Under the pieces are notes generated by a model. That model saw only the letters and a list, made by a program, of their open reading frames with translations, was not told the DNA's origin and did no database searches. 22,352 nucleotides of DNA. Origin: CAZQEZ01 sp964592475. GTDB taxonomy: Bacteria > Bacteroidota > Bacteroidia > Cytophagales > Cyclobacteriaceae. Made by a program: the position numbers and the translations under genes. Where the stretch lies: positions 1 to 22,352 of the forward strand of contig CAZQEZ010000073.1 of NCBI GenBank assembly GCA_964592475.1, read 5' to 3'. Shown here piece by piece: positions 14,646-22,352 of the stretch; position 1 is the stretch's first letter; each line of letters starts with the position of its first letter.

Positions 14646-15711
14646 TTTTCCAGGCTTTTCCTTCTTCCAAAATCACAAAGTTATTTGCAGGTACTTGTTG
14701 TTCTTGCAGTGCTTTTTGTAAATCATTTATTGGGTCATCTTTGCCATCGTCGGCCAAGGGAAAAGTGCCATGATGCATGGCAATAGAAGTACCAATGCCA
14801 AGTTCTTGGTGTACTTTTACCGCTTCAGCAGGAGAAATATGAATTGGTGACATGAACCATTTAGGCTTATAAGCACCAATCGGTATTAATGCTACGTCAA
14901 TGGGGGCATACTTTTGTTTAATCTTTTGAAAAAATGAACCGTAACCCGTGTCTCCTACAAAGTAAAGACTTTCTTGCTCGTGAATTATAATATAGCCCGC
15001 CCATAAGGTTTGATCACGATCACCGATGCCTCTTCCGCTAAAATGCTGTGCTGGCACACAAGCTATATTAAAGCTACCATAGGAGAAATCTTCCCACCAG
15101 TCCATTACCGTGACTCGCTCAATCCCTTTATTTTTCAGCAAAAGATCTACCCCAAGCGGCACCACAAATAGTGGTGAGAACTTTTTTTCAAGTTGCTTAA
15201 TAGTGGGTAAATCAAGGTGGTCGTAATGGTTATGTGATATCAATACGACATCAATTGTAGGTAAATCTTCAAAAAGTATCCCTGGCGGTCGCTTACGTTT
15301 AGGACCAGCAAATGAAACAGGACTGGTTCGTTCACTCCAGATAGGATCGGTAAGTATGTTTTTGCCATCCCACTGAATTAGAAAAGTAGAATGATTGATA
15401 AAAGTAATGTTTAAATTTTCACTTTCTTTTTTTGGCGCAGAGCCAGGGGGCAGTTCAGGAGAAGGTTGCCAGGGTTCTTTTTCCCTTTGTACCATCCATT
15501 TTAATACTTCACCAAATCCATTGGCTTGTACATTATTGATATTTTTAAATTTATTTCCATCAAAATTATCGCTTACGGGTCCATTATAACCAGGAGCTGA
15601 TATTATCCAGCCAATTAAAAACGCGAGCACAATCAAAAATAAAATAACTCCGCCAATCCAGATGAACATTGTCTTAATGGTTTTTAAAAAATTACTAACT
15701 TTAGCCTTCAT
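14641..15711 (-). CDS. Membrane-anchored metallo-beta-lactamase-fold hydrolase (NAPE-PLD/UlaG-like)
   Basis: 356 residues. A single N-terminal hydrophobic span (about 15-37) without a typical cleavage site suggests an inner-membrane anchor. The catalytic domain follows, with the di-metal motif HNHYDH at 160-165 (His160, His162, Asp164, His165). Further ligands lie in the PAQHFSGRG and GDTGYGS segments, and MHHGTFPL near the C-terminus supplies the last histidine. The arrangement, including the early INHSTFLIQWDGK strand, is that of the broad MBL group containing NAPE-PLD-like phospholipases and UlaG-like lactonases; substrate is uncertain. The gene is divergent from the sulfatase with only 26 bases between the starts. 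TATATTTG on the minus strand (15726-15719) lies just before the ATG. Confidence 0.9.
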   Translation of the reverse strand: MKAKVSNFLKTIKTMFIWIGGVILFLIVLAFLIGWIISAPGYNGPVSDNFDGNKFKNINNVQANGFGEVLKWMVQREKEPWQPSPELPPGSAPKKESENLNITFINHSTFLIQWDGKNILTDPIWSERTSPVSFAGPKRKRPPGILFEDLPTIDVVLISHNHYDHLDLPTIKQLEKKFSPLFVVPLGVDLLLKNKGIERVTVMDWWEDFSYGSFNIACVPAQHFSGRGIGDRDQTLWAGYIIIHEQESLYFVGDTGYGSFFQKIKQKYAPIDVALIPIGAYKPKWFMSPIHISPAEAVKVHQELGIGTSIAMHHGTFPLADDGKDDPINDLQKALQEQQVPANNFVILEEGKAWKK

Positions 15712-15718
15712 ATTTATA

Positions 15719-15726
15719 CAAATATA
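15719..15726 (-). promoter_or_regulatory. Possible -7 element of the MBL hydrolase gene
   Basis: On the minus strand this reads TATATTTG, a perfect TAnnTTTG. Only seven bases separate it from the ATG, so transcription from it would give an almost leaderless mRNA. No -33 TTTG was found at the expected distance, so a chance match is quite possible. Confidence 0.3.
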
Positions 15727-15737
15727 AACTCATAATC

Positions 15738-17105
15738 ATGAAATACTTTATTTTGCTTCTTTTTGTTTTATTTGCTTTTGAAGCGTGTCAAACTCAACCC
15801 GATAAAAGTACTAGTAATGCTACCAATCACGAAAAGCCCAACATTATATTTATAATGGCAGACGACTTAGGTTATACAGATTTAGGTGCTTACGGTGGTG
15901 AACTTATCAATACCAGCAATATTGACCAACTGGCCAATGAAGGCATTCGCTTTACCCAGGCCTACGCGGGAGCTCCCGTTTGTGCTCCTTCAAGAAGTGT
16001 ATTGATGACTGGCCAGCATACTGGTCGAACCAGGGTGCGAGGTAATTTTGCCAAAGTGGGTGGTACGCCTCCACAAGGTAGGCTTCCGCTCCAACCAGAA
16101 GATGTAACCGTAGCTGAAGTGCTGAAAATGGCTGGTTATGTAACTGGAATTACCGGAAAATGGGGGCTGGGCGAGCCTGGAACAACCGGTATACCTGCTA
16201 AACAAGGTTTTGATCAATGGTTTGGTTATCTTAATCAGCGTCATGCGCACACGTATTATCCCGAATATGTTTGGCACAATCAGGACTCAGTAGTACTTGA
16301 TGGAAATCTTGAAGGGAAAGATAAAACCTATGTGCATGATCTTTTTACAGATTTCGCACTGGATTTTATAGAAAATAATAGTGACACCGCATTTTTTCTT
16401 TACTTACCCTATACCATTCCTCATAGCGATTTAGTAGTGCCTACCCTGGGAGAGTATGCCGAGAAAGATTGGAAAGAAAAAGAAAAAATATACGCTGCAA
16501 TGGTTACCCGAATGGATGGTGACATTGGAAAAATAGTAAAATTATTAGAAGAAAAAGGTATTGAAGAAAACACCATGATTTTCTTTTGCTCTGATAATGG
16601 GGCTGCGAGTAGGTGGGAAGGAAGATTTAATAGTTCCGGTCCTTTGAGAGGCTACAAACGAGATATGTACGAAGGTGGTATCAGAACCCCTATGATCGTG
16701 AAATATCCACCAAAAGTACCTGCCAATACAATAGACAGTACGCACTATTGGTATTTTGCTGATGTGTTGCCTACTTTAGCAGATGTTGCCGGAGTATCTA
16801 TACCTGAGAATATAAGCGGTGTAAGTGTAAAACCTATAATTTTTGGAGAAAACCAACCAACTTTACTTAGCCGGTTTCTTTACTGGGAGTTTTATGAAAA
16901 AGGATTTCAGCAAGCTGTGCGCTGGAAACAATGGAAAGCTATTAAGTTGGCTCCGGAAAAAGACTGGATGCTATACAATCTGGACAAAGATTTAGCAGAA
17001 AAAAACAATATTGCTGATGAGCACCCTCAAGTTTTGGACACTATTAAAAGCTATGTAGATACCGCAAGGGTTATGTCACCTCATTGGCCGGTTCAGCTTA
17101 ATTAA
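15738..17105 (+). CDS. Sulfatase (arylsulfatase family), lipoprotein
   Basis: 455 residues. A signal peptide ends in a plausible lipobox (FEAC, Cys17), so the protein is probably lipid-anchored in the envelope. The formylglycine site CAPSR is at residues 82-86 (Cys82), followed by the conserved LMTGQHTGRTR. Metal-binding ADD is at 41-43 and SDNG at 285-288. The segment PLRGYKRDMYEGGIRTP is typical of family-S1 sulfatases. It would hydrolyse sulfate esters, perhaps on sulfated glycans or other organic sulfates, and depends on a maturase that converts Cys82 to formylglycine; none is in the window. Its start is 26 bases from the divergent MBL hydrolase, but no SusC/SusD genes or glycosidases are nearby. 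Confidence 0.95.
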   Translation: MKYFILLLFVLFAFEACQTQPDKSTSNATNHEKPNIIFIMADDLGYTDLGAYGGELINTSNIDQLANEGIRFTQAYAGAPVCAPSRSVLMTGQHTGRTRVRGNFAKVGGTPPQGRLPLQPEDVTVAEVLKMAGYVTGITGKWGLGEPGTTGIPAKQGFDQWFGYLNQRHAHTYYPEYVWHNQDSVVLDGNLEGKDKTYVHDLFTDFALDFIENNSDTAFFLYLPYTIPHSDLVVPTLGEYAEKDWKEKEKIYAAMVTRMDGDIGKIVKLLEEKGIEENTMIFFCSDNGAASRWEGRFNSSGPLRGYKRDMYEGGIRTPMIVKYPPKVPANTIDSTHYWYFADVLPTLADVAGVSIPENISGVSVKPIIFGENQPTLLSRFLYWEFYEKGFQQAVRWKQWKAIKLAPEKDWMLYNLDKDLAEKNNIADEHPQVLDTIKSYVDTARVMSPHWPVQLN

Positions 17106-17164
17106 GAAATTGCCTCCTCCTTCATGTTATTTAGGAGAAGGTATATTTAAGATAAAAGAGCCTT

Positions 17165-17758
17165 TTAAGAGACTTTGGGTTTTCGATAGTAGAAGTACAT
17201 GGCAACATATTCCAAAGCTTTTTTAATAGCCGTATTAATTGGATATAATTGATCGCTAAGGTTATAATCGACATTTCTTAATTTTTCATAATATTGACTT
17301 ATTACTGGTATTTTTTTGCCTTTTTTTAAGTCATTATTAATTTTTTCTACAATAGCTGATTGCGATTCTTTAATTAATTTGCAGGTAACCAATAGGTGTT
17401 GACCAAACTTGTCTCTGCTTGCCGAAAAACCAAAAAGTCGACAAATTAAGCCTCGATTTTTATATTGATTACAATAGCCGCTGTTACTATCAATATTAAA
17501 AGGAGAAAAGTTAATACACAAAGTTTGTTCATCGCGCTGCTCTATCGTTTCAAGCATTGTTTCCAGCTTTCCTTCCAGGTATAGTTGATAAGCCAATGGA
17601 ATAAATTCAATTATATTAGCTTCTATATCAGGTTTTTTACAACAAGCTCCACAGTTTGTTAAGCAGTGCAAACCCGATTGGGCTTGTAAGCCAGCAATTT
17701 TTTTATCCAGTTGGTTGAAAACCCTTTCAACCGCACTGACTTTACTTTTAATGGTCAT
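17165..17758 (-). CDS. YkgJ family cysteine-cluster protein
   Basis: 197 residues, predicted cytoplasmic. It has eight cysteines in the pattern of the YkgJ (zinc- or iron-chelating CxxxCxxCC) family: Cys32, Cys36, Cys39 and Cys40 in HCLTNCGACC, then Cys81, Cys96, Cys106 and Cys126. The family is thought to bind a metal or Fe-S cluster through these residues; its role is not known. The rest is mainly charged helix. The gene is convergent with the sulfatase (60 bases between stops) and divergent from the cytochrome gene. Confidence 0.88.
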   Translation of the reverse strand: MTIKSKVSAVERVFNQLDKKIAGLQAQSGLHCLTNCGACCKKPDIEANIIEFIPLAYQLYLEGKLETMLETIEQRDEQTLCINFSPFNIDSNSGYCNQYKNRGLICRLFGFSASRDKFGQHLLVTCKLIKESQSAIVEKINNDLKKGKKIPVISQYYEKLRNVDYNLSDQLYPINTAIKKALEYVAMYFYYRKPKVS

Positions 17759-17862
17759 TCACCCACAACAAATAATGCATCAAGTAAATTTCAACTTAGC
17801 CAAATACTTTTAATTTTAATAATGTATATTTTATATAATTTCTCAATACTAACTGTATTCTG

Positions 17863-17893
17863 TTTGACTTAAGCTAAAAATATTTCATTTTTG
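17863..17893 (+). promoter_or_regulatory. Candidate promoter of the cytochrome c gene
   Basis: TTTG at 17863-17866, then exactly 19 bases, then CATTTTTG at 17886-17893 (7/8 match to TAnnTTTG). The cytochrome ATG is 30 bases downstream. This is the best-spaced promoter match in the window. Confidence 0.5.
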
Positions 17894-17923
17894 TATTTAT
17901 AGCTTAATCGAACTTATAATGTT

Positions 17924-18382
17924 ATGAATAAATTTTTGCCAATTATATTAACTTTTATGTTTTGTGCTTGCGGAGGATCCGGTCAAAAAGAAAATAACAA
18001 TCAGCCCTCAGCACCTGCTTCCCAGCCCGAGGTTCAAACATCAACTGAAAATGACGTGATGGCCAAGGGAAAATCCATTTACAACAAATTTTGCCTTGTT
18101 TGCCACCAAGCTGATGGCTCGGGTGTAGACGGCTTATATCCACCAATTGTTGCCACCGATTGGGTACGGGGCGATAAGGAAAGACTAATTAAGCTTGTTT
18201 TAAACGGACAAGAAGGCCCTATAGAAGTCAATGGAGAAAGCTACAACAACGTGATGCCTGCCCAAGATTTTCTAAAAAATGACGAAGTTGCTGCTGTTCT
18301 TACATACATTCGTCAAAATTTTCAAAATAATGCTTCGGCGGTGAGTGCAAGTGAAGTGGAGCAAATTAGAGCGTCGCTTTAA
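17924..18382 (+). CDS. c-type cytochrome, lipoprotein
   Basis: 152 residues. The short signal peptide ends in FCACGGSG; Cys14 or more likely Cys16 would be lipidated, followed by a disordered Asn/Gln/Ser/Pro linker (about 20-42) that tethers the domain to a membrane. The heme-binding CLVCH motif is at 57-61 and the likely axial methionine is Met111 in NNVMPAQDF. The fold is a single class I cytochrome c domain. It would carry electrons in the periplasm. It lies 185 bases upstream of the DUF1800/DUF1501 pair on the same strand; no clear terminator is seen between them, so co-expression is possible, although the DUF1800 gene has its own promoter-like site. Confidence 0.93.
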   Translation: MNKFLPIILTFMFCACGGSGQKENNNQPSAPASQPEVQTSTENDVMAKGKSIYNKFCLVCHQADGSGVDGLYPPIVATDWVRGDKERLIKLVLNGQEGPIEVNGESYNNVMPAQDFLKNDEVAAVLTYIRQNFQNNASAVSASEVEQIRASL

Positions 18383-18519
18383 ATCATACTCATATTCAAG
18401 TAAATAGCAGAAATTTCTTTACCAAATATAAGTTTTTGCCATATAATTAATCGAGACAGAGCAAAATTGAGATGTAATAATTTGCTGAAAATAAAAATCT
18501 AGTTCTATTTGATTTTTAT

Positions 18520-18527
18520 TACTTTTG
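18520..18527 (+). promoter_or_regulatory. Possible -7 element before the DUF1800 gene
   Basis: TACTTTTG matches TAnnTTTG perfectly and lies 40 bases before the ATG. No TTTG is present 19-20 bases upstream, so this is a weak prediction. Confidence 0.3.
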
Positions 18528-18567
18528 AAATTGTTTTAGTTTTTGTTCAACCATTGTTCTGTCAATT

Positions 18568-20211
18568 ATGCCTAGTATAAGCCCCGCCAGTGGAAGTTTG
18601 GGAAGAAAAAAAGCTGCTCATTTGCTTCGTAGGATCGGCTTTGGTCCTACCAAAGCAGAAGTAGATAGCTTTGCCCAAAAAAGTATTCCACAAGCAGTAA
18701 ATGATGTATTAAAACCGGCCTCCCAACCACCCCCGCCCTTAGATCCGGCTGAAGGTGTAAGTTGGTTAAGTCCTGATTACAACAATCCTGAACCAGACAA
18801 AGGTAGCTTTGATCGCTATATCTTTAGTTGGTGGATGGAGCAAATGCGTGTGGGAAGTAGTACCATAGCTGAAAAAATGGTGTTTTTTCATCATACGCTT
18901 TTCACCACCATTGCCTCACGTATGAAGGATAACGAGGCTCTGTATTATCAAAATGCATTATTTCGGTATTATGCTTTAGGTAACTTCAAAGTTCTAGCAA
19001 AGAAGATGTGTCTCGACAATGCCATGCTAAGGCACCTGGATGGTCATTTAAATGAAAAGGGCAGACCCAATGAAAATTTTGCCAGAGAATTTCTTGAATT
19101 GTACACTATAGGAAAGGGTGTGCAAGTAGGCCCCGACAACTATACCAATTATACTGAGTCGGACATACAAGAAGCTGCTAAAGTGCTGTCGGGCTATGGA
19201 TACGATAAAACGTTTAGTAATCCTGATCCTGATTGCGGTATTCCGATTGGAATAATTAAATCGAATGATGGTGAATATGCAAGTCGCCACGATGGCAGTA
19301 CAAAGCAGTTTAGTGCGGCTTTTCAAAATAGAACCATTGCCCCGCTAGAGGTTGTAGAGGGAAAAGTTACCATTGAAAATACTTTGGAAGAACTGGATCA
19401 GTTGGTAAATATGATATTTGAACAACCAGAAACTGCTCGCCATATTTGCCGGAGACTATATCGTTTTTTTGTTTATTATAAAATTGACGATGCGATAGAA
19501 AACGATATTATCACGCCTTTGGCCAATACCTTCATTCAAAATGATTATGAAATACTACCTGTATTATCGCAATTGTTCCGGAGCACTCACTTTTATGATA
19601 TGGACAACGCGGTAGAACAAGACGATAATATAGGAGCCATTATAAAATCACCACTCGAGTTGGTAATTGGAACCATTCGTTTCTTCAAAAATGACGTGCC
19701 GGATTATCAATCAGATGCGGAATCTTTTTATGAATATTATAAAATATTGCTTAAACAAGCTGCTGATCAAGGTCTCGACCTTTACGAACCATTTGAAGTA
19801 GCGGGTTACGCGGCTTATCATCAGCGGCCCGGGTTCAATCGCAATTGGATATCCGCTAATTATTTGGCCTTGAGATATCAATTCGTAGCCCGTATATTGG
19901 CAGGTCTTAACCCGGACAATGGAATTGATTTGGATGTGCTTGCTTATGTTGATAACACAAGTCACATACAAGATCCATCTGATCCGGATAGTATTGTAAG
20001 TGCTTTGGTAGATTACCTATTACCAGAAGAAATTCCGGAGGAGCGCTACCAATACTATAAAGATGTAGTATTAAAAGATACACTCTCCACCATCAATTGG
20101 CAATTTGAGTGGCAAAACTATAAGCAAACCGGAGATGGATCGGCCGTAAGAGCCCAAATTGAAAATTTAGTGATTGCCATTACCCAATCACCAGAGTACC
20201 AACTTAGCTAG
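18568..20211 (+). CDS. DUF1800 family protein
   Basis: 547 residues. The N-terminal AAHLLRRIGFGPTKAEVDSF segment (about 16-35) and the NENFAREFLELYTIGKG segment are signatures of DUF1800. The family is common in Bacteroidota and Planctomycetes and usually sits next to a DUF1501 gene, as here. No signal peptide is present: an in-frame stop lies about 40 bases upstream of the ATG and no earlier start codon of a normal type lies between. Either the protein is cytoplasmic or it leaves the cell with its Tat-exported partner. The DUF1501 gene follows 17 bases after the stop, implying an operon. Molecular function is unknown. Confidence 0.93.
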   Translation: MPSISPASGSLGRKKAAHLLRRIGFGPTKAEVDSFAQKSIPQAVNDVLKPASQPPPPLDPAEGVSWLSPDYNNPEPDKGSFDRYIFSWWMEQMRVGSSTIAEKMVFFHHTLFTTIASRMKDNEALYYQNALFRYYALGNFKVLAKKMCLDNAMLRHLDGHLNEKGRPNENFAREFLELYTIGKGVQVGPDNYTNYTESDIQEAAKVLSGYGYDKTFSNPDPDCGIPIGIIKSNDGEYASRHDGSTKQFSAAFQNRTIAPLEVVEGKVTIENTLEELDQLVNMIFEQPETARHICRRLYRFFVYYKIDDAIENDIITPLANTFIQNDYEILPVLSQLFRSTHFYDMDNAVEQDDNIGAIIKSPLELVIGTIRFFKNDVPDYQSDAESFYEYYKILLKQAADQGLDLYEPFEVAGYAAYHQRPGFNRNWISANYLALRYQFVARILAGLNPDNGIDLDVLAYVDNTSHIQDPSDPDSIVSALVDYLLPEEIPEERYQYYKDVVLKDTLSTINWQFEWQNYKQTGDGSAVRAQIENLVIAITQSPEYQLS

Positions 20212-20228
20212 TAAAAAACTTGAAAAAC

Positions 20229-21869
20229 ATGAATCGACGTAATTTTATTAAAAAAATGACGCTCACGGGAGCGGCACCTTTTATGCTCAGTGGCATTCCG
20301 GTTTATTTATTTGCCCGCCAAAGCCAACTTCAACAAGTGGCAGCGGGGTCTTTAAACGATAAGGTATTAGTCATTTTGCAGTTACATGGTGGTAACGATG
20401 GCCTTAATACAATTGTGCCTGTAGATCAATATAGCTTATATTATAATCTGAGACCCAATATTGCTATTCCTACCAATGGTTCGCGCAAGTACATACCATT
20501 GGATAGCACTTTGCCTATAGAAGATCAGGTGGGTTTGCATCCCGATATGATAGGCGCCAAAGAACTTTATGATCAAGGTAAAATGGCCATAGTGCAGGGG
20601 GTATCCTATGAAAACAATAATGGATCGCACTTCAGAGGCCGCGATATATGGTTTATGGGTGGCGGCTACAACGATTATTTTGGTTCGGGTTGGATGGGTC
20701 GATATTTAGATGAATCGTATCCGGGCTATCCTGATAACTATCCCAATGATCAAATGCCTGACCCACTGGGCTTGGAAATTGGAACCGGAATTTCACTTGC
20801 ATTTCACCGTGAAAGCGGTATTCCTGCAGGTCTTTCGGTGCAAAACCCACAGCAATTTTATGATTTAATCAATAGTACCGGTGGTGAACTACCTGCGTCA
20901 ATAGCTGATTCGCACTATGGCGATGAACTGGAGTACATCATGGGCATAGAGCAACAAAGTAATCAATATGCCAATCGCTTAAAACAAGTATACGAGCAGG
21001 GCAGCAACTCATCCGTCATTTATCCGGAAAAGTATCCATTAAATGCGCCGCAAGGCAGCCTAAAAAATAGATTAGCTGGTCAGTTGCGACTAATTGCACG
21101 ATTATTAAGTGGTGGAATTAAAACGAAAATATTTTTGGCTCGTATCGGTGGTTTTGATACTCACGCCGAGCAAGTAGAGCCATATGATGCTACCATGGGC
21201 AAGCACGCGGCCTTACTTTATCATATATCTTCTGCCATGAAAGCTTTTCAGGATGATTTGCGCAATCTGGGTTTAGAAGATCGGGTTGTATCTTTAACCT
21301 ATTCTGAGTTTGGTAGAAGGCCGGAATCAAACGGTAGCTGGGGAACTGACCATGGTACCGGCGCTCCAATGCTGGTATTTGGCAAAGCGGTAAAACCAGG
21401 CATTATTGGTTCTAACCCGGATTTATCTAATCTGGAGCGCAATAATGTACCGCAGCAATACGACTATAGGCAGCCGCTTTCCACTATTTTGCAAGACTGG
21501 CTGGGTGCTGATGATGCTACTTTGGATAAAACGCTCTTTGGCGAATTTAAAAATCAGAAGCTGGATTTAATAGGGGAGGTTACCAGTAGTAAAAATGCCT
21601 TTTTTGATCGCCGCTTCCGCCTGGAAAATTGCTACCCCAACCCGGTGAAAGATATTACAACTATTGGCTTTCATGTTAATAAATCTGCCATGGTAAAAAT
21701 CACCGTTTATGATGAACAAGGACGGCTAATGCAGGAAGTGATTAACAAACAAATGACACCGGGTGCGCATGAAGTCAAAGCAGACTTGCGAAACCTAAAA
21801 GCAGGAAAATACATTTATCGATTAGAAACCGATGGCTTTAATGACGCGAAGGTGCTAATTAAGAAATAG
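20229..21869 (+). CDS. DUF1501 family protein with Tat signal and T9SS sorting domain
   Basis: 546 residues from the ATG at 20229, chosen because MNRRNFIKK places the twin-arginine signal at the N-terminus; a TTG three codons earlier is also in frame. The Tat signal is followed by a DUF1501 domain (sulfatase/alkaline-phosphatase-like superfamily) with LQLHGGNDGLNTIVP (about residues 50-64), GSHFRGRDIW, GGFDTHAEQ and SEFGRRPESNGSWGTDHG. A C-terminal type A sorting domain begins at CYPNPVKD (about residue 468) and ends in KAGKYIYRLETDGFNDAKVLIKK-like strands. The protein should be folded in the cytoplasm, exported by Tat, then secreted or surface-attached by T9SS. Its catalytic activity is not established. 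It is co-transcribed with DUF1800. Confidence 0.94.
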   Translation: MNRRNFIKKMTLTGAAPFMLSGIPVYLFARQSQLQQVAAGSLNDKVLVILQLHGGNDGLNTIVPVDQYSLYYNLRPNIAIPTNGSRKYIPLDSTLPIEDQVGLHPDMIGAKELYDQGKMAIVQGVSYENNNGSHFRGRDIWFMGGGYNDYFGSGWMGRYLDESYPGYPDNYPNDQMPDPLGLEIGTGISLAFHRESGIPAGLSVQNPQQFYDLINSTGGELPASIADSHYGDELEYIMGIEQQSNQYANRLKQVYEQGSNSSVIYPEKYPLNAPQGSLKNRLAGQLRLIARLLSGGIKTKIFLARIGGFDTHAEQVEPYDATMGKHAALLYHISSAMKAFQDDLRNLGLEDRVVSLTYSEFGRRPESNGSWGTDHGTGAPMLVFGKAVKPGIIGSNPDLSNLERNNVPQQYDYRQPLSTILQDWLGADDATLDKTLFGEFKNQKLDLIGEVTSSKNAFFDRRFRLENCYPNPVKDITTIGFHVNKSAMVKITVYDEQGRLMQEVINKQMTPGAHEVKADLRNLKAGKYIYRLETDGFNDAKVLIKK

Positions 21870-21936
21870 GTGTCGTCTAATTTCATTATTTACATTTGGA
21901 GTTTATTTATGACTTGAATCCACGTGATAAAAAAAT

Positions 21937-21979
21937 AAGATAAAGAGCGTTATTAATAATAAATAATACTCTTTATCTT
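21937..21979. terminator. Bidirectional terminator between DUF1501 and the T9SS cargo gene
   Basis: Perfect 11-bp stem, AAGATAAAGAG (21937-21947) and CTCTTTATCTT (21969-21979), with an AT-rich 21-base loop. A-run before and T-run after allow function in both directions between the two convergent genes. Confidence 0.82.
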
Positions 21980-21993
21980 TTGTAAGTCAATTA

Positions 21994-22352
21994 TTACTCA
22001 ATAATAATGTGTCTTTTCTGTACCTGGTCTTGATAATGCAAGTGCAGAAAATAAGTACCGGCTGGTAAAACTTCCGTTTCAATAACCAATTTTTTATTGG
22101 TAGAAGTTGATGTAAATACTAGTTCCTGGTTATTGTTGTAGAGATCAATATTAAACTCTTTGTCGTTGTTATAAATCTCATATCCGTCAGTAGAGTTGCT
22201 AGTGCTAAATTCTTTATTACTTTTATCGTTTTCATCTAGCGATACTGTCAAATGGGTACTTGCCGGATTAGGATATAAGCTAAAGCTATACATTCCGCCG
22301 CATCCATAATCTTCATACATTGGATTAGCATCCTCCTTAAAGCCGCTCCATC
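21994..22352 (-). CDS. T9SS C-terminal sorting domain of a secreted protein (5' end outside the window)
   Basis: The frame stays open through the right edge of the window, so only the last 118 or so codons are seen and the internal ATG at 22320 is unlikely to be the start. The tail has the type A sorting-domain layout: FSLYPNPASTHLTVSL at the start, a middle strand with NIDLYNNNQELVF, and the end VLPAGTYFLHLHYQ followed by a basic final strand. A Ser/Asn/Asp-rich insertion of about 30 residues lengthens the loop after the first strand compared with the neighbouring DUF1501 sorting domain. The N-terminal functional domain cannot be seen. It is convergent with the DUF1501 gene across a shared terminator. 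Confidence 0.85.
   Translation of the reverse strand, partial: WSGFKEDANPMYEDYGCGGMYSFSLYPNPASTHLTVSLDENDKSNKEFSTSNSTDGYEIYNNDKEFNIDLYNNNQELVFTSTSTNKKLVIETEVLPAGTYFLHLHYQDQVQKRHIIIE

Noticed and set aside
13192..17105. Oxidoreductase-hydrolase-sulfatase stretch as a polysaccharide utilisation locus
   Set aside because: No SusC/SusD pair, glycoside hydrolase or regulator is present, and the genes are on opposing strands with terminators between them.
17106..17164. CTCC...GGAG inverted repeat between the sulfatase and YkgJ genes as a terminator
   Set aside because: The stem is only four to five base pairs with a long loop and no adjacent T-run.

Overview
The window looks like chromosomal DNA of a Bacteroidota bacterium, most likely a Cytophagales-type lineage. 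The evidence is two proteins ending in type IX secretion (T9SS) C-terminal sorting domains, several sites resembling the Bacteroidota promoter (TTTG, about 19 bases, then TAnnTTTG), the V-type ATPase gene order found in Bacteroidota and Chlamydiae, and moderate-to-low G+C with AT-rich spacers. No rRNA, tRNA, CRISPR array or intact insertion sequence was seen.

Positions 1-7736 hold a compact seven-gene V/A-type ATPase operon: E, a DUF2764 protein, A, B, D, I, K. The genes overlap or are only a few bases apart, and a strong hairpin follows. The membrane ring subunit K keeps every residue that forms the Na+ site in Enterococcus hirae NtpK, at identical spacing, so a Na+-translocating enzyme is predicted. 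No recognisable C, F or G subunit gene is present; DUF2764 occupies the position where subunit C might be expected.

Positions 8070-11044 hold a NUDIX hydrolase translationally coupled to a MATE exporter, a bidirectional terminator, a 59-aa TatA on the minus strand, and a small secreted protein of unknown function. The spacer at 10870-11381 carries the second copy of an approximately 90-bp repeat whose first copy lies at the left edge of the window, upstream of the ATPase operon. The two copies flank about 11 kb in direct orientation.

Positions 11382-13191 hold exonuclease III and a 115-aa unknown protein with an arginine-rich tail. The region upstream of the 115-aa gene contains a perfect palindrome and a promoter-like element, followed by a gene-free AT-rich stretch.

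Positions 13192-22352 form an exported-protein region. It holds a Tat-exported Gfo/Idh/MocA oxidoreductase, a membrane-anchored metallo-beta-lactamase-fold hydrolase, a divergently transcribed lipoprotein sulfatase, a YkgJ-type cysteine-cluster protein, a cytochrome c lipoprotein, a DUF1800/DUF1501 pair, and the 3' end of another T9SS cargo gene. The DUF1501 protein has both a twin-arginine signal and a T9SS sorting domain, which suggests Tat export across the inner membrane followed by T9SS transport across the outer membrane. The TatA gene in the same window fits this theme.
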